From Bythopirellula sp. (lineage in GTDB: Bacteria; Planctomycetota; Planctomycetia; Pirellulales; Lacipirellulaceae), in assembly GCA_028285205.1 (NCBI GenBank), contig JANQQA010000338.1:1-64000 (forward strand): 64,000 bases of DNA, written 5' to 3'. The translations under genes were made by a program, and so were the position numbers. The notes beneath the pieces are model-generated. The model ran no database searches. It was given only the letters and a program-made list of their open reading frames with translations, and was not told where the DNA came from. Position 1 is the first letter of the stretch, and each line of letters starts with the position of its first letter. Shown piece after piece: positions 47,019 through 55,594 of this stretch.

Positions 47019-47583
47019 GTTGTGCCGTTTGTCTTACGAGGTAGGACTGGGCGAGGCTTACGCTCGCCGAGACGCCCCAGTACAGCCCCAGGCCGGCCGA
47101 CACTTTCGAAAGGACGATGACCGTCATGATCACGGGTAGGACCAACAGCAGCTGCTTGCCCTCGGACGAGGACGTCGCCGGGTTGGTCGAGATGGCCACC
47201 GACAGCGCGGTAATCCCTGCCACAATCACCGTCAGCCACACGTCTGGCTTCGCAATGTTCTTAATCCACAGAAACTTGCCGCCGGCGGCCACCACACCGC
47301 GGACGGCACTATACACGGCCAAGAAGATGGGCATTTGGGCAACCGCGCCCAGGCATCCCCCGATTGGCAGCGGAGACACGTTGTGTTTTTCGAACAGCTT
47401 TTGTGACTCGGCGGCAATCCGCTCAGGCTGCTTTTGGAACCGCTCGCGAATCCGAGTCAGCTCTGGTTGCAGTTTCTGCAGTGCCTGTTGGTGTGCTTGC
47501 GTGGACCGCGCGAGCCGCAGCGTCAATGGGAACAGTAGCAGCCGCACGGTCAGCGATGCTGCCACCGCACCCAAGATTGCCAC
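47005..47583 (-). CDS. YidC/Oxa1-family membrane insertase-like protein, apparently frameshifted
   Basis: This is a short YidC/Oxa1-type protein with four membrane segments. VAASLTVRLLLFPLTLRLARS, LPIGGCLGAVAQMPIFLAVYSAV, DVWLTVIVAGITALSVAIS and LVLPVIMTVIVLSKVSAGLGLYWGVS follow in family order. Between segments 1 and 2 is a charged loop (QPELTRIRERFQKQPERI). It begins GTG at 47583 inside what should be segment 1. The missing N-terminus (MFLWDQLVDWLRLLIFAYSQ) is in another frame at 47584-47650, directly upstream, so a single frameshift seems to split the gene. It may be inactive, or a sequencing error. The C-terminus (QRESR) is repeat-derived. Confidence 0.7.
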   Translation of the reverse strand: MAILGAVAASLTVRLLLFPLTLRLARSTQAHQQALQKLQPELTRIRERFQKQPERIAAESQKLFEKHNVSPLPIGGCLGAVAQMPIFLAVYSAVRGVVAAGGKFLWIKNIAKPDVWLTVIVAGITALSVAISTNPATSSSEGKQLLLVLPVIMTVIVLSKVSAGLGLYWGVSASVSLAQSYLVRQTAQRESR

Positions 47584-47891
47584 CGCACGCCTGCGAGTAC
47601 GCGAAGATCAGCAGCCGCAACCAATCCACCAACTGGTCCCATAAGAACATGTCGAACTCCCTACACTGAGTCTGCCAAGTATGAACTGCATGCAATTGTA
47701 TCGCCGCGAAATCCCCGCCAACAGACGTCTCGCAGCGAGGGTTTCGCCGTGCTTGCTAGCGTCCGATTGTACCGATTATCACGAACATTCACTCAACCCA
47801 ATGTTTACCGGTTGCCGATCAGTAACAGTGGAAACAACTACCCGCCGGGGCTCCGCGAGAGCCTTGTCGCATCATCTGAGGGGGGAATTCG

Positions 47892-48221
47892 ATGATCCGC
47901 AGGATCCTTTTGTCGGTCTGTTGCGCAGGCGCTTTCGTCTGCGTGAGCACCCAAGCCGACACGGCCAACGCACAACAAGCCTACGGTCGGTCGTGGGGGC
48001 AGACGTTCAGCACCCAAGACTGGAACCGCTTCTATCACTATCCGTACGTGTACTACCCTCAGAACTTCTGGGGCAACGAGTACTACCGCAGCGCCGACAG
48101 CCTGTACCATCGTTATCCGCCCGAGATGCGGATTCCGGTCTACAACCGCAAGTGGCACAACTACTACCCGACGCGTCGTCGGTTCCACTCCGGGCATCAC
48201 TTCGTGCTCGACGTATTTTGA
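47892..48221 (+). CDS. Tyr-rich small secreted protein
   Basis: This is a 109-residue protein with a signal peptide (residues 1-27, ending ANAQ). The mature part is rich in Tyr, Trp, His and Arg (NRFYHYPYVYYPQNFWGNEYY, HHFVLDVF at the end). The composition matches small planctomycete proteins often labelled calmodulin-binding; that label is not supported by any motif here. Probably cell-wall or surface located. GGGG-rich bases upstream are consistent with a ribosome binding site. Confidence 0.7.
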   Translation: MIRRILLSVCCAGAFVCVSTQADTANAQQAYGRSWGQTFSTQDWNRFYHYPYVYYPQNFWGNEYYRSADSLYHRYPPEMRIPVYNRKWHNYYPTRRRFHSGHHFVLDVF

Positions 48222-48259
48222 GCAGCGGTCCATCGGATAGCGGTTGTGGCGTAGCCGAC

Positions 48260-49510
48260 TCAGCCGTCGATGGCCAACCGATAGAAGACCTCGGTCGCGC
48301 GTTCGAGTTGGTCGATGTCGATCCATTCGTCGTCGGTGTGGGCTTGCTCGATCGAACCGGGACCGAACACGACGGTGGGAATACCCAACGCGTCGAGCAC
48401 CCACGCATCGGTGCCGAAGGGAACGCCGATCAGCTGCGAGCGCTGGGTTGGCGCAGCAGCGTCAACGCCATCGACCGTCGTGGCGATGTGCTGAGCCCAT
48501 TCGCTGTTGGTCTGCCCGCGCAAGCCAACGCAATGATTGGACGGCGGCTCGTGCTCGATGAAGGCGGATTCGTCGGAGTTAGCGGCAGTGACGTAAGCGA
48601 TCAGTTGCTCGCGCGCCACATCGGGATCGTCACCGGGCGATACCCGATAGTCGATGTCAATCACGGCATGATCGGGCACGGTGTTCACGCCTGAGCCACC
48701 TTGGATCGTGCTCACGCATACGGTCGGCCCTCCGCAGCGTGGATCGGGTTCGCATTGGTCGAGCACTTCGGACTGATACCGCTGGAGGGACTCGACGACG
48801 CGCACCATCGTCGAAATGGCATTGCGGCCCTGCTCAGGGCGTGAGGTGTGAGCCGCCTTGCCATGGGTGTGACACCGCCAGCGCACACAGCCTTTGTGTG
48901 ACACGACCACATCGAGCATCGTCGGCTCGGCGACGATGGCTCGCAGGGGCCGCAAGTCGCGGATCTCGTCTAGGGAGAGATCGCCCCTAACGTTTTCCCC
49001 CTCAGCCTGAGCTTCCGCTTCGTCGCCCCACAGCCGAGCCAGGGATTTCACACCGCTGAATCCGCTCTCCTCGTTGATCGTCAGCGCCAGCACGGTGGTT
49101 TGACGCGGTGCGGCGTTTTCCGCCCTAAGCCGCGAGAAGGCCGCCAGCATCGCCGCCATGCCGCCCTTCACGTCACAGGCTCCCCGCCCCCAAACGCGTC
49201 CCTCCGCCTCAGAGGCGGCGAACGGGTCGATTTTCATGCCCTGCACGCCCACCGTGTCCTGGTGGACCTCCCACAGGATCGATCCCGCCGCCGATGGTGG
49301 ATTTTGGCCTCGAAAGACCGCAAACAGGTTCTCCCGATCCGGGTGAACTAGCTGCCGCCACGTCGGCAGTCCCAGATTTTCAAAAAAATTCTCCAAAAAA
49401 TCCGTGATTCGAGATTCACCGTAAATCGCAGCTTCATCGTGCTGAAATGCGGGATTGACGCTTGGGATTTTCACCAAGTCTCGCAATAAGTCCTTTACTG
49501 ATAGCACCAT
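48260..49510 (-). CDS. M20-family metallopeptidase (ArgE/DapE-like)
   Basis: This is a 416-residue dinuclear zinc amidohydrolase. WEVHQDTVGV (first His), GRGACDVKGGMAAM (Asp bridging), INEESGFSG (Glu pair), VVAEPTMLDVVVSHKG, and EQAHTDDEW near the C-terminus (last His) are the M20 ligands in order. The central lid domain contains HGKAAHTSRPEQGRNA. Probable substrates are N-acyl amino acids or short peptides; ArgE versus DapE cannot be decided. Normal length, cytoplasmic. No operon partner. Confidence 0.85.
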   Translation of the reverse strand: MVLSVKDLLRDLVKIPSVNPAFQHDEAAIYGESRITDFLENFFENLGLPTWRQLVHPDRENLFAVFRGQNPPSAAGSILWEVHQDTVGVQGMKIDPFAASEAEGRVWGRGACDVKGGMAAMLAAFSRLRAENAAPRQTTVLALTINEESGFSGVKSLARLWGDEAEAQAEGENVRGDLSLDEIRDLRPLRAIVAEPTMLDVVVSHKGCVRWRCHTHGKAAHTSRPEQGRNAISTMVRVVESLQRYQSEVLDQCEPDPRCGGPTVCVSTIQGGSGVNTVPDHAVIDIDYRVSPGDDPDVAREQLIAYVTAANSDESAFIEHEPPSNHCVGLRGQTNSEWAQHIATTVDGVDAAAPTQRSQLIGVPFGTDAWVLDALGIPTVVFGPGSIEQAHTDDEWIDIDQLERATEVFYRLAIDG

Positions 49511-49625
49511 ACGGCGAATCCGTTGCGCAAGAGTTGAGCGGCGTGGTTAGGTACAAATCAGTCTATCCCGCAGCACCCCACCAGACAAACCAGGGAAATA
49601 ACCCGACATTTATGCGTCTAAGTAT

Positions 49626-49654
49626 TTGCCAAATGGTCCAGTTGTCGTTATGAT
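49626..49654 (+). promoter_or_regulatory. Sigma-70-like promoter in front of a candidate small RNA
   Basis: TTGCCA at 49626 and TATGAT at 49649 are separated by exactly 17 bp, a near-consensus pair. Transcription would start about 49660, only 60-65 bases before a strong terminator, which points to a small RNA. Confidence 0.5.
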
Positions 49655-49660
49655 CGGTTG

Positions 49661-49726
49661 TGCGTGGCGAGTCCATGCATACTCTACCCTCTGTGGGTCG
49701 CTGCCCCACCCACAGAGGGCTTTTTT
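49661..49726 (+). ncRNA. Candidate small RNA with intrinsic terminator
   Basis: The predicted transcript of about 65 nt starts near 49661 and ends in a perfect 11-bp stem CCCTCTGTGGG / CCCACAGAGGG (49687-49719) followed by TTTTTT. No gene lies upstream on the plus strand for this terminator to serve: the nearest, the Tyr-rich protein, ends at 48221. The closest downstream gene (Mrp) begins at 50084. No known RNA family was recognised. Confidence 0.45.
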
Positions 49727-50083
49727 ATGCTTCTACATAGCGAATTCTCGTGCTGGAGGCCGATTCTGTTCGGCTCGCCCGGAGGTAGAACCTCTGTTCG
49801 TGATCTGTGCACGCACCTTGTCGTAGCTCGGAGTTGTCGCTAGGGCGCTGTGATGCTCACCACCGCTCTTGCAGGTACAGAGGAACAACGGCTGCCGGTT
49901 TGGCTGCAGCGACTTCGCAGGCCATGGCTACCTTGGCAAGCTTGGCGGGGACGATATGGTAGAGGATTCGTCGTCGCCTTGCCTTCCTGACTACCCACCA
50001 ACACAACTCCCCTCCAACGCCAGAGAAGATTCGACACATTCGGAAGTGACGAACTGGCGGCTGTCACCCTGAAGGAACCATTC

Positions 50084-51166
50084 ATGTCTGAGAGTCCCAT
50101 CGATCTGTCCGTTGTCGACAACCTATTGCAAGAGTTCGCTGACCCAGAGACCGGCAGAGGCCTCAAAACCATGGGGCAAGTGGTCGATGTTGCAGCGCAA
50201 GGAAACGATCTGGAAGTCACGATCGGACTGACCACCTACAGCGCGCCGCTGTGGGAACACACGCGTGAGCGATTGGCGGAGCAACTTCAGGCGAAACTTG
50301 GAGGCACGGGGAATGTCAGCGTGAAAGTCGTCGAGCACGACCGCCCCGCCGAACCAATCGGCGGCATTGGACTCACCGCCAAAAGCGTGATTGCGGTCGG
50401 GTCTGGCAAAGGGGGCGTCGGCAAAAGCACGATCGCCGCGTCATTGGCACTTGGACTGAAGCGAGTTGGCGCGAAAGTCGGTTTGATGGACGCCGACGTC
50501 TACGGTCCGAGCATCCCGCATCTGCTAGGTGTCAACGAGCAACCAACCGCTTCGCCCGAAAAGCGTCTGCAGCCGATCGACGCGGATGGACTGAAAGTCA
50601 TGAGCATGGGTTTTCTCGTCCCCGCTGAGGAAGCCGTCATTTGGCGGGGCCCCATGCTTCACGGTGCGATCACACAATTCTTGCGCGACACCGATTGGGG
50701 GAACCTCGACTACCTCATCATCGACATGCCGCCAGGCACCGGTGACATCGCGCTCACGCTATCGCAATTGCTACCGCTGACCGGTGCGGTTGTTGTTTGC
50801 ACGCCGCAAGACGTCGCGCTACTTGATGCGGTGAAGGCAGTCGCCATGTTCCGCAAGGTTAACATCCCACTGCTTGGCATCGTCGAGAACATGAGTTTCT
50901 TCTTGTGCCCTGATAACGGGAAGCGGTACGACATTTTTGGCTCCGGAGGCGCGCGACAAAAAGCGGAAGCGATGGATGTGCCCTTCTTGGGCGAAGTACC
51001 GATTCAAATCCCAATCCGCGAACGAGGCGACGCGGGCGACACGGCAGGCAACCTTGCCGACCAAGAATCGGCGCCGTACCTGGAGCGGATTTGCTTCAGC
51101 CTGGCTCAGAACATCGCGAACTCGAAAGCTGCCGATCCGCCCATGCCGAGCCTGTCGGTCCTTTGA
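50084..51166 (+). CDS. Mrp/NBP35-type iron-sulfur cluster carrier ATPase (ApbC-like)
   Basis: This is a 360-residue protein. An N-terminal DUF59 (MIP18-like) domain occupies about residues 1-85. The P-loop ATPase follows: VGSGKGGVGKSTIAAS (deviant Walker A), MDADVYGPSIPHLLG, DYLIIDMPPGTGDIAL and GIVENMSFFLCPDNGKRYDIFG. This last segment lacks the usual CxxC pair (only one Cys is seen), so cluster binding may differ from canonical Mrp. It loads or transfers Fe-S clusters to target enzymes. Followed by a bidirectional terminator. Confidence 0.9.
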   Translation: MSESPIDLSVVDNLLQEFADPETGRGLKTMGQVVDVAAQGNDLEVTIGLTTYSAPLWEHTRERLAEQLQAKLGGTGNVSVKVVEHDRPAEPIGGIGLTAKSVIAVGSGKGGVGKSTIAASLALGLKRVGAKVGLMDADVYGPSIPHLLGVNEQPTASPEKRLQPIDADGLKVMSMGFLVPAEEAVIWRGPMLHGAITQFLRDTDWGNLDYLIIDMPPGTGDIALTLSQLLPLTGAVVVCTPQDVALLDAVKAVAMFRKVNIPLLGIVENMSFFLCPDNGKRYDIFGSGGARQKAEAMDVPFLGEVPIQIPIRERGDAGDTAGNLADQESAPYLERICFSLAQNIANSKAADPPMPSLSVL

Positions 51167-51269
51167 GATGGCTGGTGGATAACCGGTTGACTAGTCCGGT
51201 TGCGCGACGCAGAGCAATCTGCCTAAGACGTTGGCGGATTGAAACTTACGCCTACAGAAGATAGCTAGC

Positions 51270-51306
51270 AAAAAAGACCGCCTCGCGCAGGACGCGGGCG
51301 GCCTTT
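51270..51306. terminator. Bidirectional terminator between mrp-like and histone-like genes
   Basis: GACCGCCTCGCG and CGCGGGCGGCC form a GC-rich stem. TTTCTT follows on the plus strand and TTTTTTGCT on the minus strand. It lies 100 bp after the Mrp stop and 60 bp before the end of the convergent histone-like gene. Confidence 0.75.
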
Positions 51307-51363
51307 CTTGGTTTCTAGGGACTTGGTTGAATGCGTTACTTGGTAGCGCATCAGCCCATCGGT

Positions 51364-51648
51364 CTACCTCTTCTTCTTGCGCTTGGCCGTCTTCTTCTTA
51401 GCGGCTTTCTTCTTCTTGCGCTTGACGGTCTTCTTCTTAGCGGCCTTTTTCTTTGTCTTCTTCTTGGCAGCTTTCTTCTTTGCCTTTTTCTTCTTGGCCG
51501 TCTTCTTCTTGGCGGCCTTCTTCTTCGTCTTCTTCTTGGCCGTCTTCTTCTTGGCTGTCTTCTTCTTGGCTGCCTTCTTCTTGGTCTTCTTCTTAGCCGT
51601 CTTCTTCTTGGCGGCCTTCTTCTTGGCTGCCTTCTTCTTCTTAGCCAC
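51364..51648 (-). CDS. Lysine-rich histone H1-like protein
   Basis: This 94-residue protein is made almost only of Lys, Ala, Thr and a few Arg, in repeats of AAKKKTAKKKT type. It resembles the C-terminal tail of eukaryotic histone H1 and bacterial Hc1-type DNA-condensing proteins. Probably binds nucleoid DNA without sequence specificity. The start is the GTG at 51648 (GTG-GCT-AAG), 6 bases after GGAGGA; the TTG two codons upstream would leave no spacing. The opposite strand is also open because of the repeat, but encodes only a Leu/Phe-rich shadow. Confidence 0.72.
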   Translation of the reverse strand: MAKKKKAAKKKAAKKKTAKKKTKKKAAKKKTAKKKTAKKKTKKKAAKKKTAKKKKAKKKAAKKKTKKKAAKKKTVKRKKKKAAKKKTAKRKKKR

Positions 51649-52006
51649 AGTCAATCCTCCATAAAGGGTCGTGGTGCTTCGTCCGACTAAACGGCTTAGT
51701 CATTCAGAACTGAAGGCACCCATAAGAAAACATGTCACTCGTCCGATGTGACACGACATTTCGTAAGGTATGAAGCTGAAGTCGTCAGATTGCTCGCTGG
51801 TGTTGAAAAGCAAAATTCGATTACTTCGATCGCGACAACTCAATGCAAGCTCGTCGCTCTTCGGAGTATTTGTACGAATTCATCGAAATAGTGCAACACA
51901 TTTTTTAACAAAAAATTCTTCGAGGCAAAGATTTTTGCAACGGGTCGACGTGCATTAGCGCGCGTTGATGTACGTTTCTGAGAAAGTCATTGAACTTTTT
52001 TCAAAA
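51649..52006. other. Intergenic region, 350 bp, AT-rich
   Basis: Region upstream of the histone-like gene, also downstream of the SGNH hydrolase gene. TGTCAC ... GTGACA at about 51733-51753 forms a small palindrome, possibly an operator. On the minus strand TTGCAC, 16 bp, TACAAA near 51870-51898 is a weak promoter candidate for the histone-like gene. No gene. Confidence 0.35.
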
Positions 52007-52840
52007 TCAATACAAAGAAATTGTGCTGCCGTCTTTCAACTGTCCGGTCGGTTGCACTGCGCTGCGCGAGAAACCGAAAGTCGACCAACTCTCAGGGCGT
52101 AAACGGCGCAAATACCAACGCTTCGCGAGCGCGCAACGATGCGACGACACGTCCGGCATACTATCGGTCGCTAAACCCAGGAGTCCTGCCCATATTTGCG
52201 GTTGGTGCCGCATAGGTGGATGGATTGGATCGAGGCCGTACCATTCATTAGGCACTGCAAAAACAGGGATTTCTCGTTGCTCCGCTAACTCATGCACGCC
52301 CAGACTGAGCCGTTCCGCACGGTGCAACATCTCTTCCCAATTGAGTCGGCATTGAGGAAATAGTATGGCACGAAAACACCGATAACGGAGCGCGCCGACC
52401 GTACGTAGCACTGGCACAGGCAAGTCGCTCATTACGACGCGCGCATCCAGCGCTAACAGGCGATCAAGACAACCTTCAACCCATTGCAAAACTGTCTCGA
52501 CGGGCACTTCGTAAGCCAAATCGTTACCAATATCTGTAACAAGTGCTGTGATTGGCACGCTTTTTTCGTGCTCGAGTGCGCGCCAGATTCCACAGGAAAA
52601 AATTCCTGAATTTTTTTTTCCAAAACAACTCGCTTCTTGGCCATAAGAACGTCCATGACCTTTCGCTATGTAGAACGCCATTGGCGCATCAAAGACATGT
52701 TGCGACATCGAAATGGCAATGGGGAACGCGCGCGACAAGTTGCTCGCACCCAACATCACAACCTTGTGACGCGGGTGAGACGTCTCATTGTGAGACCGCA
52801 TATCTAGTTGCGAGTCGTCATTCACACCAGTTGATCGCAA
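52007..52840 (-). CDS. SGNH/GDSL hydrolase-like protein
   Basis: This is a protein of up to 277 residues. VVMLGASNLSRAFP provides a Ser in a block I-like setting, ALVTDIGNDLAYE a GND block, and YGLDPIHPP a D-P-x-H at the end, the expected SGNH order. Substrate is unknown, possibly an ester. The start is uncertain: the frame opens with TTG at 52840, with GTG and ATG at 52825 and 52801 and no clear ribosome binding site. Confidence 0.6.
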   Translation of the reverse strand: MRSTGVNDDSQLDMRSHNETSHPRHKVVMLGASNLSRAFPIAISMSQHVFDAPMAFYIAKGHGRSYGQEASCFGKKNSGIFSCGIWRALEHEKSVPITALVTDIGNDLAYEVPVETVLQWVEGCLDRLLALDARVVMSDLPVPVLRTVGALRYRCFRAILFPQCRLNWEEMLHRAERLSLGVHELAEQREIPVFAVPNEWYGLDPIHPPMRHQPQIWAGLLGLATDSMPDVSSHRCALAKRWYLRRLRPESWSTFGFSRSAVQPTGQLKDGSTISLY

Positions 52841-52877
52841 GATGTTGTGTTTTTTTTGCTCAATGGCGACTAGGCAA

Positions 52878-53648
52878 TTACCACATACTCGCGCGATAGG
52901 CTTCCAAGGTCTTGTAACTGCTATACGCGAGGTAACCGAACAGAATCACGATAAGCAAGTCACCCCAAGAAAGTCCCACGATCGCCATCGCGATGCCAGC
53001 GATCATCGAAATCTGGAGTGAGAGGATCACTCCCCGGCGGGGATCGCTCAATTGACAGACTTCGCGTGAGACCTGGCCACCATCAAGCGGATAGATTGGC
53101 AACAGATTGATCGCGCCCCACATGATGTTGATAAAAAAAAGATCCCGCAGCAATTCGTTCGTATGCGGCGACGCAAAGGAATCCCAGACGAGCCACAAAC
53201 CAAAAACCCGCAAACCATCGGGTTTTGAGTCGAACGCAGGAAAGTTGCCTTCCGTGTACACTCCCACTGGTTTCCCGGCGAGAGCCATTATTAATGTGAG
53301 CGCTGCCGCAAACATAAACCCGGCAAACGGTCCCGCCAGAGAAATTAGAATTTGTGATCGCGGCGATCGATCGCAATCACCGCAGATCGCCAGCCCGCCC
53401 ATGCCGTGCAACACGATTCTTGGCTCGCCGCCATAGTGACGTTGCAAGAACGCGTGCCCAAGCTCGTGAATTAGTATTGAAACGAATACCGCGACGATCC
53501 ACGTCAGCACTTCTGCTGGTGGGGCAGATTCACCTCGAATTGCCATCACCAGGCTGACAACCCAGAAGAAGGGATGAATACGCACCGGGAAGCCGAACAG
53601 ACGAAAATGCAGATCGCCTTGAGACGGAGCGGGCTCGGCGAGAATCAC
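52878..53648 (-). CDS. Site-2 protease family (M50) membrane metalloprotease
   Basis: This is a 256-residue intramembrane protease. HELGH at residues 61-65 is the zinc motif in the second membrane segment. LLPIYPLDGGQ about 120 residues on supplies the third ligand Asp (LDGG) in the last core segment. Several other hydrophobic segments are present, and the N-terminus carries the FGFPVRIHPFFW pattern of this group. It cleaves membrane-bound substrates, often regulators; target unknown. It starts GTG at 53648. Confidence 0.88.
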   Translation of the reverse strand: MILAEPAPSQGDLHFRLFGFPVRIHPFFWVVSLVMAIRGESAPPAEVLTWIVAVFVSILIHELGHAFLQRHYGGEPRIVLHGMGGLAICGDCDRSPRSQILISLAGPFAGFMFAAALTLIMALAGKPVGVYTEGNFPAFDSKPDGLRVFGLWLVWDSFASPHTNELLRDLFFINIMWGAINLLPIYPLDGGQVSREVCQLSDPRRGVILSLQISMIAGIAMAIVGLSWGDLLIVILFGYLAYSSYKTLEAYRASMW

Positions 53649-53675
53649 TGTGTTGCTCCTGAAGTCTGTCTGCCG

Positions 53676-54896
53676 CTACGCGGCTGCGCCGCGCCGTTCA
53701 ATTCGGTCACGGCTGAGAACGTTGTTGCTAATGTACTCCGCCGCCCGCTGCGATGCGCCCCCCTGGGCAACCTGTGACTTAAGCCGTGACAATTTCGACT
53801 CAACCTCCTCGTAAAGCGTTTCGTCCGTGAGCCAACGGACGATGTGGTCGGCCAAGTCCTGCGTCCGATCATCATACGTCAGGTATTCGGGCATCAGCAC
53901 ATGCTGGTCGCGGGGATCCGCAGGGTCGTAAATGCCTGCGGACCGATCTGCGAAGGGATCCTCGGCAGTGAGCAGATTGACCAACGTGATGTATCGAATC
54001 TTGCGGAAGACCCATTGCACGGCGTAACCCACTCTGGAGATCTGATACAGGATTGCTGAGGGCTTCGTGTGGTAGAGCAATTCCAACGACACCGAGCCAG
54101 AACAGGCGAGGCAACACCGAGAGGCGTGGATCAATTCTGGGGTACGACCAACATGCACTTCGACCTGTAGGCCGCTCTCGGCGACGAGTTGACGAACCAC
54201 TTCGAGTTGCGACGGCTTGAATACTGCGATGGCAAACTTTGTGTTTGGTACTTGTGATTCAATCTTGCTGGCCGATTGCAAGAACGGAGCCAGATTGTTT
54301 TTCACTTCCTGCGTTCTTGAACCAGGCAGGATCGTCACCAGCGGGCGCTGGGGATCGAAAAGCTGCTCGACGAAGCCGTCGTCCAGGTGTCGGGAGTTCA
54401 GTTCGTCGAAGTAAGGATGACCGACGAACGTGGCGTGGCAGCCACGATCGCGAAACCATTTTTCCTCAAACGGCAACTTGCACAGCACATGATCGACAAA
54501 CCTTCGCATCTTGCTCACCCGCCAGCTCGCCCAGGCCCATAGTTGCGGCGTTCCGTAGTACAACACCGGAATGCCTTGCGCTTTCGCCTTGCGAGCAATC
54601 CACCAGTTAAATCCTGGGTAGTCAATCAGCACGACGAGATCAGGGCGTTCGCGTCGAAAGTACTCGTCGGCGCGCGAGAGCAACCTCAGAAACTTGCTAA
54701 TGTTCCAAACGACCTGAGCGACCCACATCACGGCCAACTGCGTGAGGTCCTCGTGCAAGTGGCAGCCGGCAGCTGCCATGCGTGGTCCGCCATAGCCAAC
54801 GAACTCGCAGTCTGGTTCGCGATTCTTGAGCGCTTCGATCAGGTTCGCGCCGTGCAAGTCGCCGCTGGGCTCGCCCACAGAAAAGAATATTCGCAT
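53676..54896 (-). CDS. lpxB: Lipid-A-disaccharide synthase
   Basis: This is a 406-residue glycosyltransferase joining UDP-2,3-diacylglucosamine and lipid X to form the lipid A disaccharide. Signatures are FFSVGEPSGDLHGANL at the N-terminus, FVGYGGPRMAAAG, LIDYPGFNWWIARKAKAQG, VLYYGTPQLWAWASWRV, FVGHPYFD and VTILPGSRTQEV. The start at 54896 (MRIFFSVG) is the usual LpxB N-terminus; the frame opens 6 codons earlier. Presence of LpxB shows an outer membrane with lipid A. Confidence 0.93.
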   Translation of the reverse strand: MRIFFSVGEPSGDLHGANLIEALKNREPDCEFVGYGGPRMAAAGCHLHEDLTQLAVMWVAQVVWNISKFLRLLSRADEYFRRERPDLVVLIDYPGFNWWIARKAKAQGIPVLYYGTPQLWAWASWRVSKMRRFVDHVLCKLPFEEKWFRDRGCHATFVGHPYFDELNSRHLDDGFVEQLFDPQRPLVTILPGSRTQEVKNNLAPFLQSASKIESQVPNTKFAIAVFKPSQLEVVRQLVAESGLQVEVHVGRTPELIHASRCCLACSGSVSLELLYHTKPSAILYQISRVGYAVQWVFRKIRYITLVNLLTAEDPFADRSAGIYDPADPRDQHVLMPEYLTYDDRTQDLADHIVRWLTDETLYEEVESKLSRLKSQVAQGGASQRAAEYISNNVLSRDRIERRGAAA

Positions 54897-54991
54897 CGTC
54901 ACGCCTCGGTTCACACACTTACCTTACAGACCACTAAAGCGAGGCGAAGTATGGCAAAATGGTGAAACGGGGTGAAGTTCAATTCCAACCG

Positions 54992-55543
54992 CTATTCACC
55001 GAGCAAGAGCTCCAAGTAGCTGCGTCGTTCCGTGCCAGCTAGTTCCAGCTGCTCCGCAACAGCGTTGATGCGCTGCTTGGCAGGTTCGATTTCGTCGTCG
55101 TGTTCCACCACGATCTCCAACTCCACATAATCGCCGACGTCTTTCACTTGGTCCAGGGAGACTTCGATCTCCTGGTCACTGGTGGGCAAGCTGTAGATCT
55201 GTCGAATCTTGGCGACTTCAGCAACCGTTTTGAAGCTGAGCGACTGTAGCAGCTCGTCGAAGCCCTCGGCGGACGAGGCTCCCGATGCGAGCGGGAGTTC
55301 GATCTCGCGGCGCGTCTTGGTGGTCGCGTCGAGCTTGGGCCCCTTGTAAGTGACAAAGTTCGATTCGCCCACCCGACGAATCCGCAATGCCTCGTCCGTG
55401 GCGGCAAAATCGCGATTCGGATGCGCGTAGTAAGTGTCCACCTGATGCACGATGTGCTTGGACTTGGCGCCCTGGGCCGTCAACTTCGTCAGCAGAGCGT
55501 CGGTATCGGCAATGCGGAATTTCTGTTCGACTTCGATCGACAT
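54992..55543 (-). CDS. CYTH-domain protein (class IV adenylate cyclase/thiamine triphosphatase-like)
   Basis: This is a 183-residue protein starting MSIEVEQKFRI, with the ExExK-type motif (EVEQK) of the CYTH superfamily. DTYYAHPNRDFAATDEALRIR, YKGPK, TKTRREIE and YVELEIVVE supply the basic and acidic residues that line the triphosphate tunnel. Members include CyaB adenylate cyclase, thiamine triphosphatase and inorganic triphosphatases. The true activity is not decidable here. Confidence 0.85.
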   Translation of the reverse strand: MSIEVEQKFRIADTDALLTKLTAQGAKSKHIVHQVDTYYAHPNRDFAATDEALRIRRVGESNFVTYKGPKLDATTKTRREIELPLASGASSAEGFDELLQSLSFKTVAEVAKIRQIYSLPTSDQEIEVSLDQVKDVGDYVELEIVVEHDDEIEPAKQRINAVAEQLELAGTERRSYLELLLGE

Positions 55544-55594
55544 CAGTGGCTCGTCGGTTAGCAGGACCGCACGCGGGGGCTCGGTCGGCGTCAG

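Noticed and set aside
47681-48694. 337-residue plus-strand frame around the Tyr-rich protein
   Set aside because: It runs through the Tyr-rich secreted protein in another frame and then antisense through the M20 peptidase; no motif supports it.
51377-51664. 95-residue Leu/Phe/Ala-rich frame opposite the lysine-rich gene
   Set aside because: The repeat keeps both strands open; the ribosome binding site and codon logic favour the lysine-rich protein.
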